Shown here piece by piece: positions 34,152-43,866 of a stretch of 64,000 nt of DNA. The position numbers and the translations under genes were made by a program. The notes under the pieces were generated by a model. That model saw only the letters and a list, made by a program, of their open reading frames with translations, made no database searches and was not told where the DNA came from. The stretch comes from Pseudomonas mosselii (GTDB lineage: Bacteria > Pseudomonadota > Gammaproteobacteria > Pseudomonadales > Pseudomonadaceae). Where the stretch lies: NCBI RefSeq assembly GCF_005796105.1, contig NZ_VAUO01000011.1, positions 52,052-116,051 on the forward strand, given 5' to 3'. The stretch's first letter is position 1; every line of letters starts with the position of its first letter.

Positions 34152-34382
34152 TCATCCCGTCCGCTGGTCCTCGCGCTCAAGCCAGGCCGCCAAGGCCTTG
34201 CGATTGACCTTTTCGCGGCGTGCCCGTTCCAACAATTCAAGCATCCGCGCCTGCTTGAGCGGATCGTCTCCGGCTAGCGACAAGGCCAGGTCACGGTCCA
34301 TCCAGCGGCGCATGCGCAGGTACAGCCAGCCATGGAAGTACAGGCCGGCAACCGTGATGACGACGACGATGAAGTAATCCAT
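34152..34382 (-). CDS. Small single-TM protein, unknown
   Basis: A 76-residue protein: one N-terminal membrane segment (MDYFIVVVITVAGLYFHGWLY) followed by a charged, helical cytoplasmic part (QARMLELLERARREKVNRKA). AAGGA lies six to seven bases before the ATG. It diverges from the SlyB-like lipoprotein gene. No family recognised; possibly an accessory peptide of an inner-membrane complex. Confidence 0.7.
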   Translation of the reverse strand: MDYFIVVVITVAGLYFHGWLYLRMRRWMDRDLALSLAGDDPLKQARMLELLERARREKVNRKALAAWLEREDQRTG

Positions 34383-34530
34383 GGCTATCCTTGGTCCAAC
34401 GTGAAATGCCCGTGCTACAGCCGTTGCTGGCTGTCGCGAAGCTGAATGAGAACAAATAAACAACATTTGCGTCGTGACACTCGTCATGACGAAGCGTCTA
34501 ATACTCACCTGTCTTATGGAGATTGTCCTC

Positions 34531-34995
34531 ATGCGTAAATCCGTTTTGCTGGTGGCGAGCTTCACCACCCTGTCGTTGCTGCTGGGCGGCTGCCAGTCGT
34601 CGCTGACCGGCGACAGCTACTCCCGTGACGAGGCCCGCCGCGTGCAAACCGTGCGCATGGGCACCATCGAATCCCTGCGTCCAGTCAAGATCGAAGGCAC
34701 CAAGACCCCGATCGGCGGCGGTGCCGGCGCCATCGTTGGTGGCGTGGCGGGTTCTGCCGTCGGGGGTGGCCGTGGCAGCATCGTCGCTGCGGTGATCGGT
34801 GCCGTAGCGGGTGGCCTGGCGGGTTCCGCCGCCGAAGAGGGCCTGACCCGTACCCAAGGTGTGGAGATCACCGTGCGTGAAGACGACGGTAGCATGCGTG
34901 CCTACGTGCAGCAGGTGCAGCAGAACGAAATCTTCCGCGTCGGCGAGCGCGTGCGCATCATGACTGTCGATGGCACCAGCCGCGTCAGCCACTGA
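34531..34995 (+). CDS. SlyB-like glycine-zipper outer membrane lipoprotein
   Basis: The 154-residue protein has a lipobox (LLLGGC, Cys21), a glycine-zipper region (about 62-98: IGGGAGAIVGGVAGSAVGGG) and a C-terminal beta domain with ITVREDDGSMRAYVQQ and FRVGERVRIM. This is the SlyB/PcpI family, lipoproteins that bundle outer-membrane proteins under envelope stress and are often under PhoPQ control. GGAG lies upstream of ATG 34531. A strong terminator follows. Confidence 0.92.
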   Translation: MRKSVLLVASFTTLSLLLGGCQSSLTGDSYSRDEARRVQTVRMGTIESLRPVKIEGTKTPIGGGAGAIVGGVAGSAVGGGRGSIVAAVIGAVAGGLAGSAAEEGLTRTQGVEITVREDDGSMRAYVQQVQQNEIFRVGERVRIMTVDGTSRVSH

Positions 34996-35004
34996 TCGCG
35001 ATAA

Positions 35005-35047
35005 AAGAAAAACCCCGAATGGGCTTAGCCTGTTCGGGGTTTTTCTT
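35005..35047 (+). terminator. Terminator of the SlyB-like gene
   Basis: AAAACCCCGAA pairs with TTCGGGGTTTT over a 13-base loop, followed by TCTTT; symmetrical enough to serve the convergent flavoprotein gene too. Confidence 0.88.
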
Positions 35048-35095
35048 TGCCTGCTCTAGCGCATTCGCAGGTCAACCCGCGAATGCACTGGCGCT

Positions 35096-36703
35096 TTAGA
35101 GGCCGAGGATGTCCCGCGCCACTGCTTCGGCAATGCGGATGCCGTCCACACCTGCCGACAGGATGCCGCCCGCGTAGCCTGCACCTTCGCCGGCTGGGAA
35201 CAGGCCCTTGAGGTTAAGGCTCTGGAAGTCGGCGCCGCGGGTGATGCGCAGCGGTGAAGAGGTGCGTGTCTCGATGCCCGTCAGCACCGCGTCGTGCAGG
35301 TTGTAGCCCTTGATCTGGCGGTCGAAGGCCGGCAGGGCTTCGCGGATGGCTTCGATGGCGAAGGCCGGCAGGCTCGGAGCCAGGTCGCAGAGGGTGACGC
35401 CCGGCTTGTACGACGGCTCGACGCTACCCAGGGCAGTAGACGGGCGGCCTGCGACGAAGTCGCCGACCAGCTGTGCCGGTGCCTGGTAGTTACTGCCACC
35501 CATCACGTAGGCGTGGGCTTCCAGACGTTCCTGTAGTTCGATCCCGGCCAACGGGCTACCTGGGTAGTCGCGCTCAGGGTCGATGCCCACGACGATGCCA
35601 GAGTTGGCGTTGCGCTCGTTACGCGAGTACTGGCTCATGCCGTTGGTGACCACACGACCCGGTTCGCTGGTGGCGGCTACCACGGTGCCACCTGGGCACA
35701 TGCAGAAGCTGTAGACCGAACGGCCGTTCTTGGCGTGGTGTACCAGCTTGTAGTCGGCAGCACCGAGTTTCGGGTGCCCGGCGTACTTGCCCAGACGAGC
35801 TTTGTCGATCAGCGACTGCGGGTGCTCGATACGGAAGCCCACCGAGAACGGCTTGGCCTCCATGAACACGCCCTTGGCATGCAGCATGCGGAAGGTGTCG
35901 CGGGCACTGTGCCCCAGCGCCAGCACCACATGGCGCGATTGCAGTTGCTCGCCGCTGTGCAACACCACGCCGGTCAGCTGTTCGCCATCGGTGAGCAGGT
36001 CGGTGACCTTCTGTTCGAAGCGCACTTCGCCGCCCAGATTGATGATCTCTTCGCGCATTTTCTCGACCATGCTGGTCAGGCGGAAGGTGCCGATGTGCGG
36101 TTTGTTGATGTACAGGATTTCTTCCGGTGCACCGGCTTTGACGAACTCTTCCAGCACCTTGCGACCGTGGTGCTGTGGGTCCTTGATCTGGCTGTACAGC
36201 TTGCCATCGGAGAAGGTCCCGGCGCCGCCTTCACCGAATTGCACGTTGGACTCGGGGTTGAGCACGCTCTTGCGCCACAGCCCCCAGGTATCCTTGGTGC
36301 GCTGACGCACTTCCTTGCCGCGCTCCAGGACGATGGGCTTGAAGCCCATTTGCGCCAGCAGCAGGCCTGCGAAGATACCGCAGGGGCCGAAACCGACCAC
36401 CAGTGGGCGCTCCTGCAGGTCGCCCGGCGCCTGGCCCACGAATTTGTAGCTGACATCCGGCGCCACGCCGACCTTGGGGTCGTCGGCGAAGGTTTTCAGC
36501 AGTTCGGCTTCGTTGCTGGTTTCGAGGTCGATGGTGTAGATGAACAGCATCTCGCTGTTCTTCTTGCGCGCATCGTAGCTGCGCTTGAACAGGGTGAAAC
36601 CGAGCAGTTGCTCATCCGCGATGCCCAGGCGCTGGACGATGGCGGCGCGCAGCGCGTCGTCGGAGTGGTCCAGGGGCAGCTTCAGTTCGGTGATTCGTAG
36701 CAT
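35096..36703 (-). CDS. FAD-dependent oxidoreductase of the COG2509 family
   Basis: The 535-residue protein has an N-terminal ~90-residue domain (MLRITELKLPLDH, KRSYDARKK), then a Rossmann FAD-binding motif VVGFGPCGIFAGLLLAQMG at about 105-123 with the acidic partner in VLERG. Further conserved pieces are FGEGGAGTFSDGKLYS and the C-terminal GLFPAGEGAGYAGGI. It belongs to the uncharacterised COG2509 dehydrogenases; substrate unknown. ATG 36703 gives the usual N-terminus; ATG 36727 is in frame with no better ribosome-binding site. Confidence 0.9.
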   Translation of the reverse strand: MLRITELKLPLDHSDDALRAAIVQRLGIADEQLLGFTLFKRSYDARKKNSEMLFIYTIDLETSNEAELLKTFADDPKVGVAPDVSYKFVGQAPGDLQERPLVVGFGPCGIFAGLLLAQMGFKPIVLERGKEVRQRTKDTWGLWRKSVLNPESNVQFGEGGAGTFSDGKLYSQIKDPQHHGRKVLEEFVKAGAPEEILYINKPHIGTFRLTSMVEKMREEIINLGGEVRFEQKVTDLLTDGEQLTGVVLHSGEQLQSRHVVLALGHSARDTFRMLHAKGVFMEAKPFSVGFRIEHPQSLIDKARLGKYAGHPKLGAADYKLVHHAKNGRSVYSFCMCPGGTVVAATSEPGRVVTNGMSQYSRNERNANSGIVVGIDPERDYPGSPLAGIELQERLEAHAYVMGGSNYQAPAQLVGDFVAGRPSTALGSVEPSYKPGVTLCDLAPSLPAFAIEAIREALPAFDRQIKGYNLHDAVLTGIETRTSSPLRITRGADFQSLNLKGLFPAGEGAGYAGGILSAGVDGIRIAEAVARDILGL

Positions 36704-36806
36704 GGCAGGGTCCAGTATCCCGGCCATGGGCGGCCGGCGGCTTTACACAAACCGCCAAGTATAAGCTGTTCGCCGCCCCGACTGGCAGGATAAAAGTGCC
36801 TGGCGA

Positions 36807-37481
36807 TCAGAGGTCGCGGGCACCGCCGTAGTAGGCGCAGCCTTGCAGGGTCTTGCCGTCGATGCGCAGCTCGGCCTTGAGGTGGCGGATGGCGCCGGTG
36901 ACGGGCTCGACACAGCGTTGCGGGGCGACCCACAGTTCGACGCGCTGGCCATTGGCCTCGCTGGACAGGCTGAGGCCGCCGCCGGGCATTTCTTCTTCCA
37001 GATACGGCAGTGGCAGAGGCGCCTGGCCTTCGCGGTTGATCACCATGCCCTTGCCGCTGGCCTTGACATCCCAGACAGGCTGTTGGCCGCCTGCACGCAG
37101 GGTCAGTTGCTTGAAGTTAGGGTCTTCACAGCCGCGCGCGCCGTGTTCCAGGCGGTACACACGGGTCACGTCGATCTGCCCATCGCTGCCGGCCTGCTTG
37201 CTTGCAGCCAGGCGTCCGCGCAGGTCGGCGAACAGTTTGTCCTTGGCATCCTTGGCCAGGTTGGAGGCCTCTTGCAGGATGGCCGTGCCACCGGCGTCGT
37301 TTATCACGAACTGGCGGGCTTCGCTGCACGGCTTGAACAGCAGGTGGCCGCCACCGGCGCTCAGTTCGCCCTGCATGCGCGTGGTGCCGAGGTTCGGATC
37401 GACGGGCTTTTCGGCCAGCATCTGGCAACCGGCGAACAGCGGCAGCATCGAGGCGAGCAGCAGGGAAGGGGTGAGGCGCAT
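36807..37481 (-). CDS. COG3650-like lipoprotein
   Basis: The 224-residue product has a lipobox (LPLFAGC, Cys19). An N-terminal domain (30-120) carries a copper- or substrate-unlinked sequence with FKPCSEARQFVIND. The C-terminal domain fits the COG3650 pattern: LRAGGQQPVWDVKAS, then a Cys-containing RCVEP and a final LQGCAYYGG. Function is not known. A GGAGC lies about nine bases before the ATG. It is 100 bases upstream of the flavoprotein gene in the same direction. Confidence 0.8.
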   Translation of the reverse strand: MRLTPSLLLASMLPLFAGCQMLAEKPVDPNLGTTRMQGELSAGGGHLLFKPCSEARQFVINDAGGTAILQEASNLAKDAKDKLFADLRGRLAASKQAGSDGQIDVTRVYRLEHGARGCEDPNFKQLTLRAGGQQPVWDVKASGKGMVINREGQAPLPLPYLEEEMPGGGLSLSSEANGQRVELWVAPQRCVEPVTGAIRHLKAELRIDGKTLQGCAYYGGARDL

Positions 37482-37776
37482 GGGGCGGGCTCCGGGAATC
37501 TTCGCGAAAGAGCTGGCCACGTTACGCAGGGTGCGTCGGGATCTCAAGCACCAGGGCGATTTGCGTGTGCTTGTTCGCGGGTAAACCCGCTCCCACAGGT
37601 ACCACGCCAGCCCGAGCTTGGGCGGACGTCCATCGCGGCACAAGGCCGCTCCTACAGTGGTCGCATGAGCCTGCAACATAGTGGCCCATGCGGTTGGTGT
37701 AGGAGCGGCCTCGTGCCGCGATGGGCTGCAAGGCAGCCCTAAATGAACAACATCAGCCCGAAGGCCCTTTGTTGAT
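37482..37776. other. Intergenic stretch with REP elements
   Basis: About 295 bases without a gene, holding the lipoprotein's promoter region next to 37481, a REP hairpin at 37566-37597 and an inverted REP pair (37631-37656 and 37698-37723). Confidence 0.8.
37631..37723. repeat. Inverted REP pair (BIME-like)
   Basis: CATCGCGGCACAAGGCCGCT and following bases to 37656 are the reverse complement of 37698-37723 with one mismatch in 26. Two REPs in opposite orientation 41 bases apart form a BIME-like unit downstream of livF. Confidence 0.88.
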
Positions 37777-38478
37777 TCAACCCCCGAGGTACGCGTCGCG
37801 CACCTTCGGGTCGGTCAGCAGGGCTTCACCGGTGCCCTGCATCACCACCTTGCCGTTCTCCAGCACATAGGCGCGGTCGGCGATCTTCAGGGCCTGGTTG
37901 GCGTTCTGCTCCACCAGGAACACCGTCACGCCATCGCGGCGCAGCTGTTCGATGATGTCGAAGATCTGCTGGATGATGATCGGCGCCAGGCCCAGCGATG
38001 GCTCGTCGAGCAGCAGCAGCTTGGGCTTGCTCATCAAGGCCCGGCCAATCGCCAGCATCTGTTGCTCGCCGCCGGACATGGTGCCGCCACGCTGCAGGTA
38101 ACGTTCCTTCAGGCGTGGGAACAGTTCCAGGACCTTGTCCAGTTGTTCCTGGAAGTCACCCTTGTCGGTGAAGAACCCACCCATGGCCAGGTTTTCCTCG
38201 ACGGTCAGGCGCGCGAACACACGGCGACCTTCGGGCACAACCGCGATGCTCTTGCGCATGATGTGCGAGGACGGTTGGCCGACCAGTTCCTCGCCCAGGT
38301 ACTTGATGCTGCCGCTGTGGGCCTGTGGCGAGCCGCAGAGGGTCATCAGCAGGGTCGACTTGCCGGCACCGTTGGCGCCGATCAGTGTGACGATCTCGCC
38401 TTGATTGATCTCCACGTTGACGCTGTGCAGCGCCTGGATCTTGCCGTAGAAGGTGGAAACGTTCTCGAACTTCAGCAT
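37777..38478 (-). CDS. livF: Branched-chain amino acid ABC transporter, ATPase LivF
   Basis: The 233-residue ATPase has Walker A GANGAGKST (34-42), signature MSGGEQQMLAIGRAL and Walker B LLLLDEPSLGL. It is one of two nucleotide-binding subunits of the leucine/isoleucine/valine importer (BraG in P. aeruginosa). Last gene of the operon; its start directly abuts the livG stop. Confidence 0.97.
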   Translation of the reverse strand: MLKFENVSTFYGKIQALHSVNVEINQGEIVTLIGANGAGKSTLLMTLCGSPQAHSGSIKYLGEELVGQPSSHIMRKSIAVVPEGRRVFARLTVEENLAMGGFFTDKGDFQEQLDKVLELFPRLKERYLQRGGTMSGGEQQMLAIGRALMSKPKLLLLDEPSLGLAPIIIQQIFDIIEQLRRDGVTVFLVEQNANQALKIADRAYVLENGKVVMQGTGEALLTDPKVRDAYLGG

Positions 38479-39246
38479 TTACGCCTCCCCCAGGTAGGCC
38501 TTGATCACATCAGGGTTGCCGCGAATTTCTTCCGGCGTGCCGTCGGCCAGGGGCGTGCCCTGGTTGATCACTACGATGTGGTCGGAAATGCTCATCACCA
38601 GCTTCATGTCGTGCTCGATCAGCAGCACGGTCACGTTATGCGACTCACGTAGGTAGCCAATGAGGGCCTTGAGGTCTTCGGTTTCCTTGGGGTTCAAGCC
38701 GGCTGCCGGTTCGTCGAGCATGATGATGCGTGGCTGGGTCATCATGCAGCGGGCGATTTCCAGGCGACGCTGCTGGCCGTAGGCCAGGGTCCCGGCGGTG
38801 CGGTTGGCGAACTCGGTCAGGTTGACCTTCTCGAGCCAGTATTGCGCACGCTCCATGGCCTCCTTTTCGCTGCGGCGGAACGACGGGGTCTTGAACAGGC
38901 CGGCGAAGAAGTTGGTGTTGAGGTGGCGGTGTTGGGCGATCAGCAGGTTTTCCAGCGCGGTCATTTCCTTGAACAGGCGCACGTTCTGGAAGGTCCGCAC
39001 CACGCCCTTGCGGGCGATCTGATGGCCAGCCAGGCCCTGGATGGGCTGGCCGTCGAGCAGGATGGTGCCGCCGCTGGGCTTGTAGAAGCCGGTGAGGCAG
39101 TTGAATACGGTGGTCTTGCCAGCGCCGTTCGGGCCGATCAGGGCTACCACCTGTTTCTCTTTTACGGTCAGGCCCACGCCGTTGACCGCCAACAAGCCGC
39201 CGAAGCGCATGCTCAGGCCGCTGACTTGCAGAATTTCGCGGCTCAT
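38479..39246 (-). CDS. livG: Branched-chain amino acid ABC transporter, ATPase LivG
   Basis: The 255-residue ATPase carries Walker A GPNGAGKTT, the signature region LAYGQQRRLEIARCM and Walker B IIMLDEPAAGLNP, with the extra LivG-type insert after the Q-loop. It pairs with LivF to drive LivHM. Its ATG overlaps the livM stop by four bases (ATGA). Confidence 0.97.
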   Translation of the reverse strand: MSREILQVSGLSMRFGGLLAVNGVGLTVKEKQVVALIGPNGAGKTTVFNCLTGFYKPSGGTILLDGQPIQGLAGHQIARKGVVRTFQNVRLFKEMTALENLLIAQHRHLNTNFFAGLFKTPSFRRSEKEAMERAQYWLEKVNLTEFANRTAGTLAYGQQRRLEIARCMMTQPRIIMLDEPAAGLNPKETEDLKALIGYLRESHNVTVLLIEHDMKLVMSISDHIVVINQGTPLADGTPEEIRGNPDVIKAYLGEA

Positions 39247-40495
39247 CGACGCAGCTCCAAATGTGGACGTTGCATGGGCAGCAGGCCCTGCGGACGCCAG
39301 ATCATCATCAACACCATCAGCGCACCGAACATCAGCATCCGGTATTCGCTGAACTCACGCATCATCTCTGGCAGCAGGATCATCACGATGGCCGCCAGAA
39401 TCACGCCCAGCTGCGAGCCCATGCCGCCCAGTACGACGATGGCGAGGATGATCGCCGATTCGATGAAGGTGAACGACTCAGGTGTCACCAGCCCTTGGCG
39501 AGCGGCGAAGAAGCTACCGGCGAAACCGGCGAAGCAGGCACCCAGGGTGAACGCCGAAAGCTTGATCACGGTGGGGTTCAGGCCCAACGCACGGCAGGCA
39601 ATTTCGTCTTCACGCAGCGCTTCCCAGGCACGCCCGATGGGCATGCGCAGCAGGCGGTTGATCACGAACAGTGCCAGCAGAGCCAGCAGCAGCGCGACCA
39701 GGTAGAGGAAGATCACCTTGTTGATCGAGTTGTATTCCAGCCCGAAGAACTCGTGGAAGGTCTGCATGCCCTCGGCGGCGCGACGTTCGAAGGTCAAACC
39801 GAAGAAGGTGGGCTTCTCGATGTTGCTGATGCCGTTGGGGCCGCCGGTCCAGTCGGTGAGGTTACGCAGGAACAGGCGAATGATCTCGCCGAAGCCCAGC
39901 GTCACGATCGCCAGGTAGTCGCCACGCAGGCGCAGTACCGGGAAACCGAGCAGGAAGCCAAAGGTAGCAGCCATAAGACCTGCGATCGGCAGGCACACCC
40001 AGAAGCTCCAGCCCAGGTAGTGCGAGAGCATCGCATAGCTGTAGGCGCCGACCGCGTAGAAGCCGACGTAGCCCAGGTCCAGCAGGCCGGCCAGGCCGAC
40101 CACGATGTTCAGACCAAGGCCCAGCAGTACGTAGATCAGGATCAGTGTGGCGATGTCCACCGCCCCGCGCGAGCCGAAGAACGGCCAGATCAAGGCGACC
40201 ACGATCAGGCCCATGATGATCCAACGCTGGGTTTTCGGCAGGGTGAGGAAGTTGCTGACGGCCGGTGAGATCAGCTTGCGATCCGAGCGGCGGCCCATCA
40301 CTGCGCTCCACTGCTTGTCGAACAGCACGCGCAGGAACATCAGCACCGAGCACACGCTGATGATGGTCAGGTTGAACGAACCCTGGCTGTGCACCACCAG
40401 GCTGATGCCGTCGATGCTCAGTTTCAGGCCCAGTACCGGGAAGGCCACGGCCCAGACCAGCAAGGCGCTGAAGAACGCCTGTTTGAGATTTTTGT

Positions 40496-40499
<4 letters not shown>
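39243..40499 (-). CDS. livM: Branched-chain amino acid ABC transporter permease LivM
   Basis: The 418-residue permease has an N-terminal extension of about 90 residues with two membrane segments, then the core permease helices and the conserved GRAWEALREDEIACRALGLN coupling loop that contacts the ATPases. Length matches the long BraE/LivM form. It overlaps livG and livH by ATGA junctions. Confidence 0.96.
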
Positions 40500-41419
<920 letters not shown>

Positions 41420-41604
41420 TACAGCGCTCCTAAAAACCTGATTTGCATTTCGCTGGAGGGGGGTGACCCCGGCCCAGGTTCTCGTGGTCTACGCCACGTG
41501 ATGTGTGTGGGCACTGCCAGGAAACCGCGGGTGACGGTTTTAAGATTTTCAGGTGGGCGGGCTCCCGGATCACGGGAATCAGGCCCATAGAACCTCGTAA
41601 AACA

Positions 41605-41630
41605 AAGCCCACTGCTCGCACAGTGGGCTT
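41605..41630 (-). terminator. Partial terminator between livK and livH
   Basis: AAGCCCACTG and CAGTGGGCTT flank a 6-base loop; on the minus strand TTGTTTT follows. It sits 25 bases past the livK stop and could let only some transcripts reach livHMGF. Confidence 0.75.
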
Positions 41631-41654
41631 CTCGGTCAGCTATTAGTCACGCAG

Positions 41655-42770
41655 TTACTGAGGGGAGACTTCGGTCTTCGGCTTGCCGAAGTGCCATTCG
41701 TAGACCACGAACTTGAAGTCTTTCAGGTCGCCTTTTTCGTCGTACGACAGGTTGCCGGTGGGGGTCTTGAAGGTACCGGCGTGGATGGCGGCTGCCACCT
41801 TGTCGGTATCTTCGGACTTGGCCGCCTTGATGCCTTCGGCGATCAGTTCCACAGCCGAGTAGGCCGGGAACACGAACGGACCGCTCGGGTCTTTGCCGTC
41901 GGCCTTGATGGCGTCGACGATGGCCTTGTTCTCAGGATCCTGGTCGAACGATTTCGGCAGGGTCACCAGCAGGCCTTCGGAGGCGCCTTGGGCGATCTGC
42001 GAGATGGAGTCGTTACCCACGCCTTCCGGGCCCATGAACTTGGCTTTCAGGCCCTTTTCCTGTGCCTGGCGCAGGATCAGACCCAGCTCTGGGTGGTAGC
42101 CACCGTAGTAGACGAAGTCGACGTTGTTCTGCTTGAGCTTCTGGATGATCGAGGAGAAGTCCTTGTCACCGGCGTTCAGGCCTTCGAAGACGGCGACCTT
42201 GGTGCCTTTCTTCTCGAGGGTTTGCTTGACCGCGGTCGCGATACCTTCACCGTACTGTTGTTTATCATGCAGTACTGCGACGACCTTCGGCTTGACGTGG
42301 TCGGCGATGTAGTTGCCAGCGGCCGGGCCTTGGGCGCTGTCCAGGCCGATGGTGCGGAAGATCAGCTTGTAGCCACGGGCGGTGATTTCCGGCGAGGTAG
42401 CGGCCGGGGTGATCATGATCACGCCTTCGTCTTCGTAGATGTCGGACGCCGGCTGGGTGGAGCTGGAGCACAGGTGGCCGATGACGAACTTGACGCCGTC
42501 GTTGACCACTTTGTTGGCGACTGCAACGGCCTGTTTAGGATCGCACGCGTCGTCGTATTCCTTGGCTTCGAGCATCTTGCCATCGACGCCGCCCTTGGCG
42601 TTGATGTCCTTGATGGCCTGTTTGGCGCCGATGAACTGCATGTCGCCGTACTGGGTGACAGGGCCGGTCTTGGGACCGGCGATACCGATCTTGATGGTGT
42701 CGGCGGCAAACGAATGGCTGGCAACCCCGGCCAGGACCATCGCGGCGAACAGCTTGGAAATCTTGATCAT
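41655..42770 (-). CDS. livK: Branched-chain amino acid periplasmic binding protein
   Basis: The 371-residue protein has a signal peptide (SKLFAAMVLAGVASHSFA) and a type I periplasmic binding fold (DTIKIGIAGPKTGPVTQYGD; VIGHLCSSSTQPASDIYEDEG). It captures Leu, Ile, Val and often Ala or Thr for LivHMGF (BraC in P. aeruginosa). GGAGC lies a few bases before the ATG. A perfect 16-bp palindrome lies about 120 bases upstream. Confidence 0.97.
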   Translation of the reverse strand: MIKISKLFAAMVLAGVASHSFAADTIKIGIAGPKTGPVTQYGDMQFIGAKQAIKDINAKGGVDGKMLEAKEYDDACDPKQAVAVANKVVNDGVKFVIGHLCSSSTQPASDIYEDEGVIMITPAATSPEITARGYKLIFRTIGLDSAQGPAAGNYIADHVKPKVVAVLHDKQQYGEGIATAVKQTLEKKGTKVAVFEGLNAGDKDFSSIIQKLKQNNVDFVYYGGYHPELGLILRQAQEKGLKAKFMGPEGVGNDSISQIAQGASEGLLVTLPKSFDQDPENKAIVDAIKADGKDPSGPFVFPAYSAVELIAEGIKAAKSEDTDKVAAAIHAGTFKTPTGNLSYDEKGDLKDFKFVVYEWHFGKPKTEVSPQ

Positions 42771-43128
42771 AGTGCTCCACTCATTCTGTTGTAATTCTTA
42801 TAGTCCTGGCGGCCAGGGCTACAGACCAGGCGGGTTCACGGTTGGCCACGCCGAACCGCAACCCCACCTTCCCCGGAATCGTGTCCCGGAACTGTACCGG
42901 TACAGTGTAGAGCGCCGTTGGATCGCTTGAAAAGCGGGCGAAAAGCGTCTGTTTCCAGGGGTGTCGCTTGATCGACATAAAGATATAGAAAAGCGCCATC
43001 ACTTTGCCGGTATCTATGGCCCGCCCCCATGAGTTCGGGCCTGATCGACCAAATTACGTATTTGAAACCGGGTTTTTCTGCAAAAATGCCGACCTTTTTT
43101 GTTGGCCGATCTTTGTGCAGGTGAACCC
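42771..43128. other. Divergent control region livK / DUF2288
   Basis: 358 bases without a gene, holding the promoters of livK (leftward) and the DUF2288 gene (rightward) and a perfect palindrome at 42891-42906. Confidence 0.8.
42891..42906. promoter_or_regulatory. Perfect 16-bp palindrome, candidate operator
   Basis: ACTGTACCGGTACAGT is identical to its reverse complement. On the livK strand it overlaps a possible -10 hexamer (TACACT). GntR/MocR-type or other dimeric repressors use sites of this form; the regulator is unknown. Confidence 0.55.
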
Positions 43129-43434
43129 ATGACTGATCAAACAAGCACCCTCTATGCCAAATTGCTCGGTGAGACCGCCGTCATCGAGTGGAAAGCCCTG
43201 GAGCGTTTCTGGGCCAAGGGTGACCTGATTTGGGTCGACCCCGCTCTCGACCTGATCGCTGTTGCCGAGGCGATGGCAGAGAATCGTAGCGATATCTTCG
43301 CCAAGTGGCGCAGTGATGGCAGTGTCGGCGCGGTTACCGCCGAACAAGCGCGCGACCTGCAAACCCGCGATCCAGAGATCTGGGCGGTGGTGGTCTCGCC
43401 GTTCATCGTGATCCAGGTGAAGAAAGCGGAATAA
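43129..43434 (+). CDS. DUF2288-family protein
   Basis: The 101-residue protein matches DUF2288: LLGETAVIEWKALERFWAKGDLIWVDPALDLI, then SDIFAKWRSDG and a conserved C-terminal WAVVVSPFIVIQ. It has no signal or membrane segment and no assigned function. ATG 43129 is preceded by AGGTGAA. It appears monocistronic; downstream lie REP sequences. Confidence 0.87.
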   Translation: MTDQTSTLYAKLLGETAVIEWKALERFWAKGDLIWVDPALDLIAVAEAMAENRSDIFAKWRSDGSVGAVTAEQARDLQTRDPEIWAVVVSPFIVIQVKKAE

Positions 43435-43866
43435 GTCTGCGCGTTTTTAGTGCGTGAAAATACGCAGCGGCATTACGATGGTGCGTATTGACGCTCACGT
43501 AAGGTGGAAGTTGGTAACAATACCGGTGTAATTCGGCGTGGCGGTAACAGTTTACGGGATGCGTAACTGAGGCGGCTGCGCTTGCCCTGTCGTCGTCGCC
43601 TGTAGGAGCGGCGGTGCGCCGATGCGACTTGTCCCGCGAACACCGGCTTCGCGGGTGTTCGCGGTGGTCCGGCACTCCGTTAAACCCGCTCCCACAGGGT
43701 ACGCGGCGCGCTTGCGAAATCAGTTCTCTGCGCGACAGCGCGGCCCGGCAGGGCTGGGTGAAATCCCACAGAGGGTGAAGGTGCAAGCAGTCGGGATACA
43801 GGGACCGCTGCGCGGCCTGTTCGCGGCACAAGGCCGCTCACACAGAGTCCCTGCTAAGCCAAAGGC
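43435..43866. other. Intergenic stretch with REP-type repeats
   Basis: 432 bases with no gene. REP-type elements occupy 43602-43700 and about 43808-43850, separated by repeat copy B. Short frames here are repeat translations. Confidence 0.8.
43690..43770. repeat. Repeat copy B (shared with 25618-25696)
   Basis: Same order of blocks as copy A: CCCACAGGGTACGCGG, GCGCTTGCGAAATCAGTTCT, CTGCGCGACAGCGC, AGGGCTGGGTGA. Same orientation as copy A, again flanked by REP units. Confidence 0.8.

Noticed and set aside
41605..41654. Possible riboswitch between livK and livH
   Set aside because: Only a simple stem-loop with a weak U-run is visible; a partial terminator explains it.
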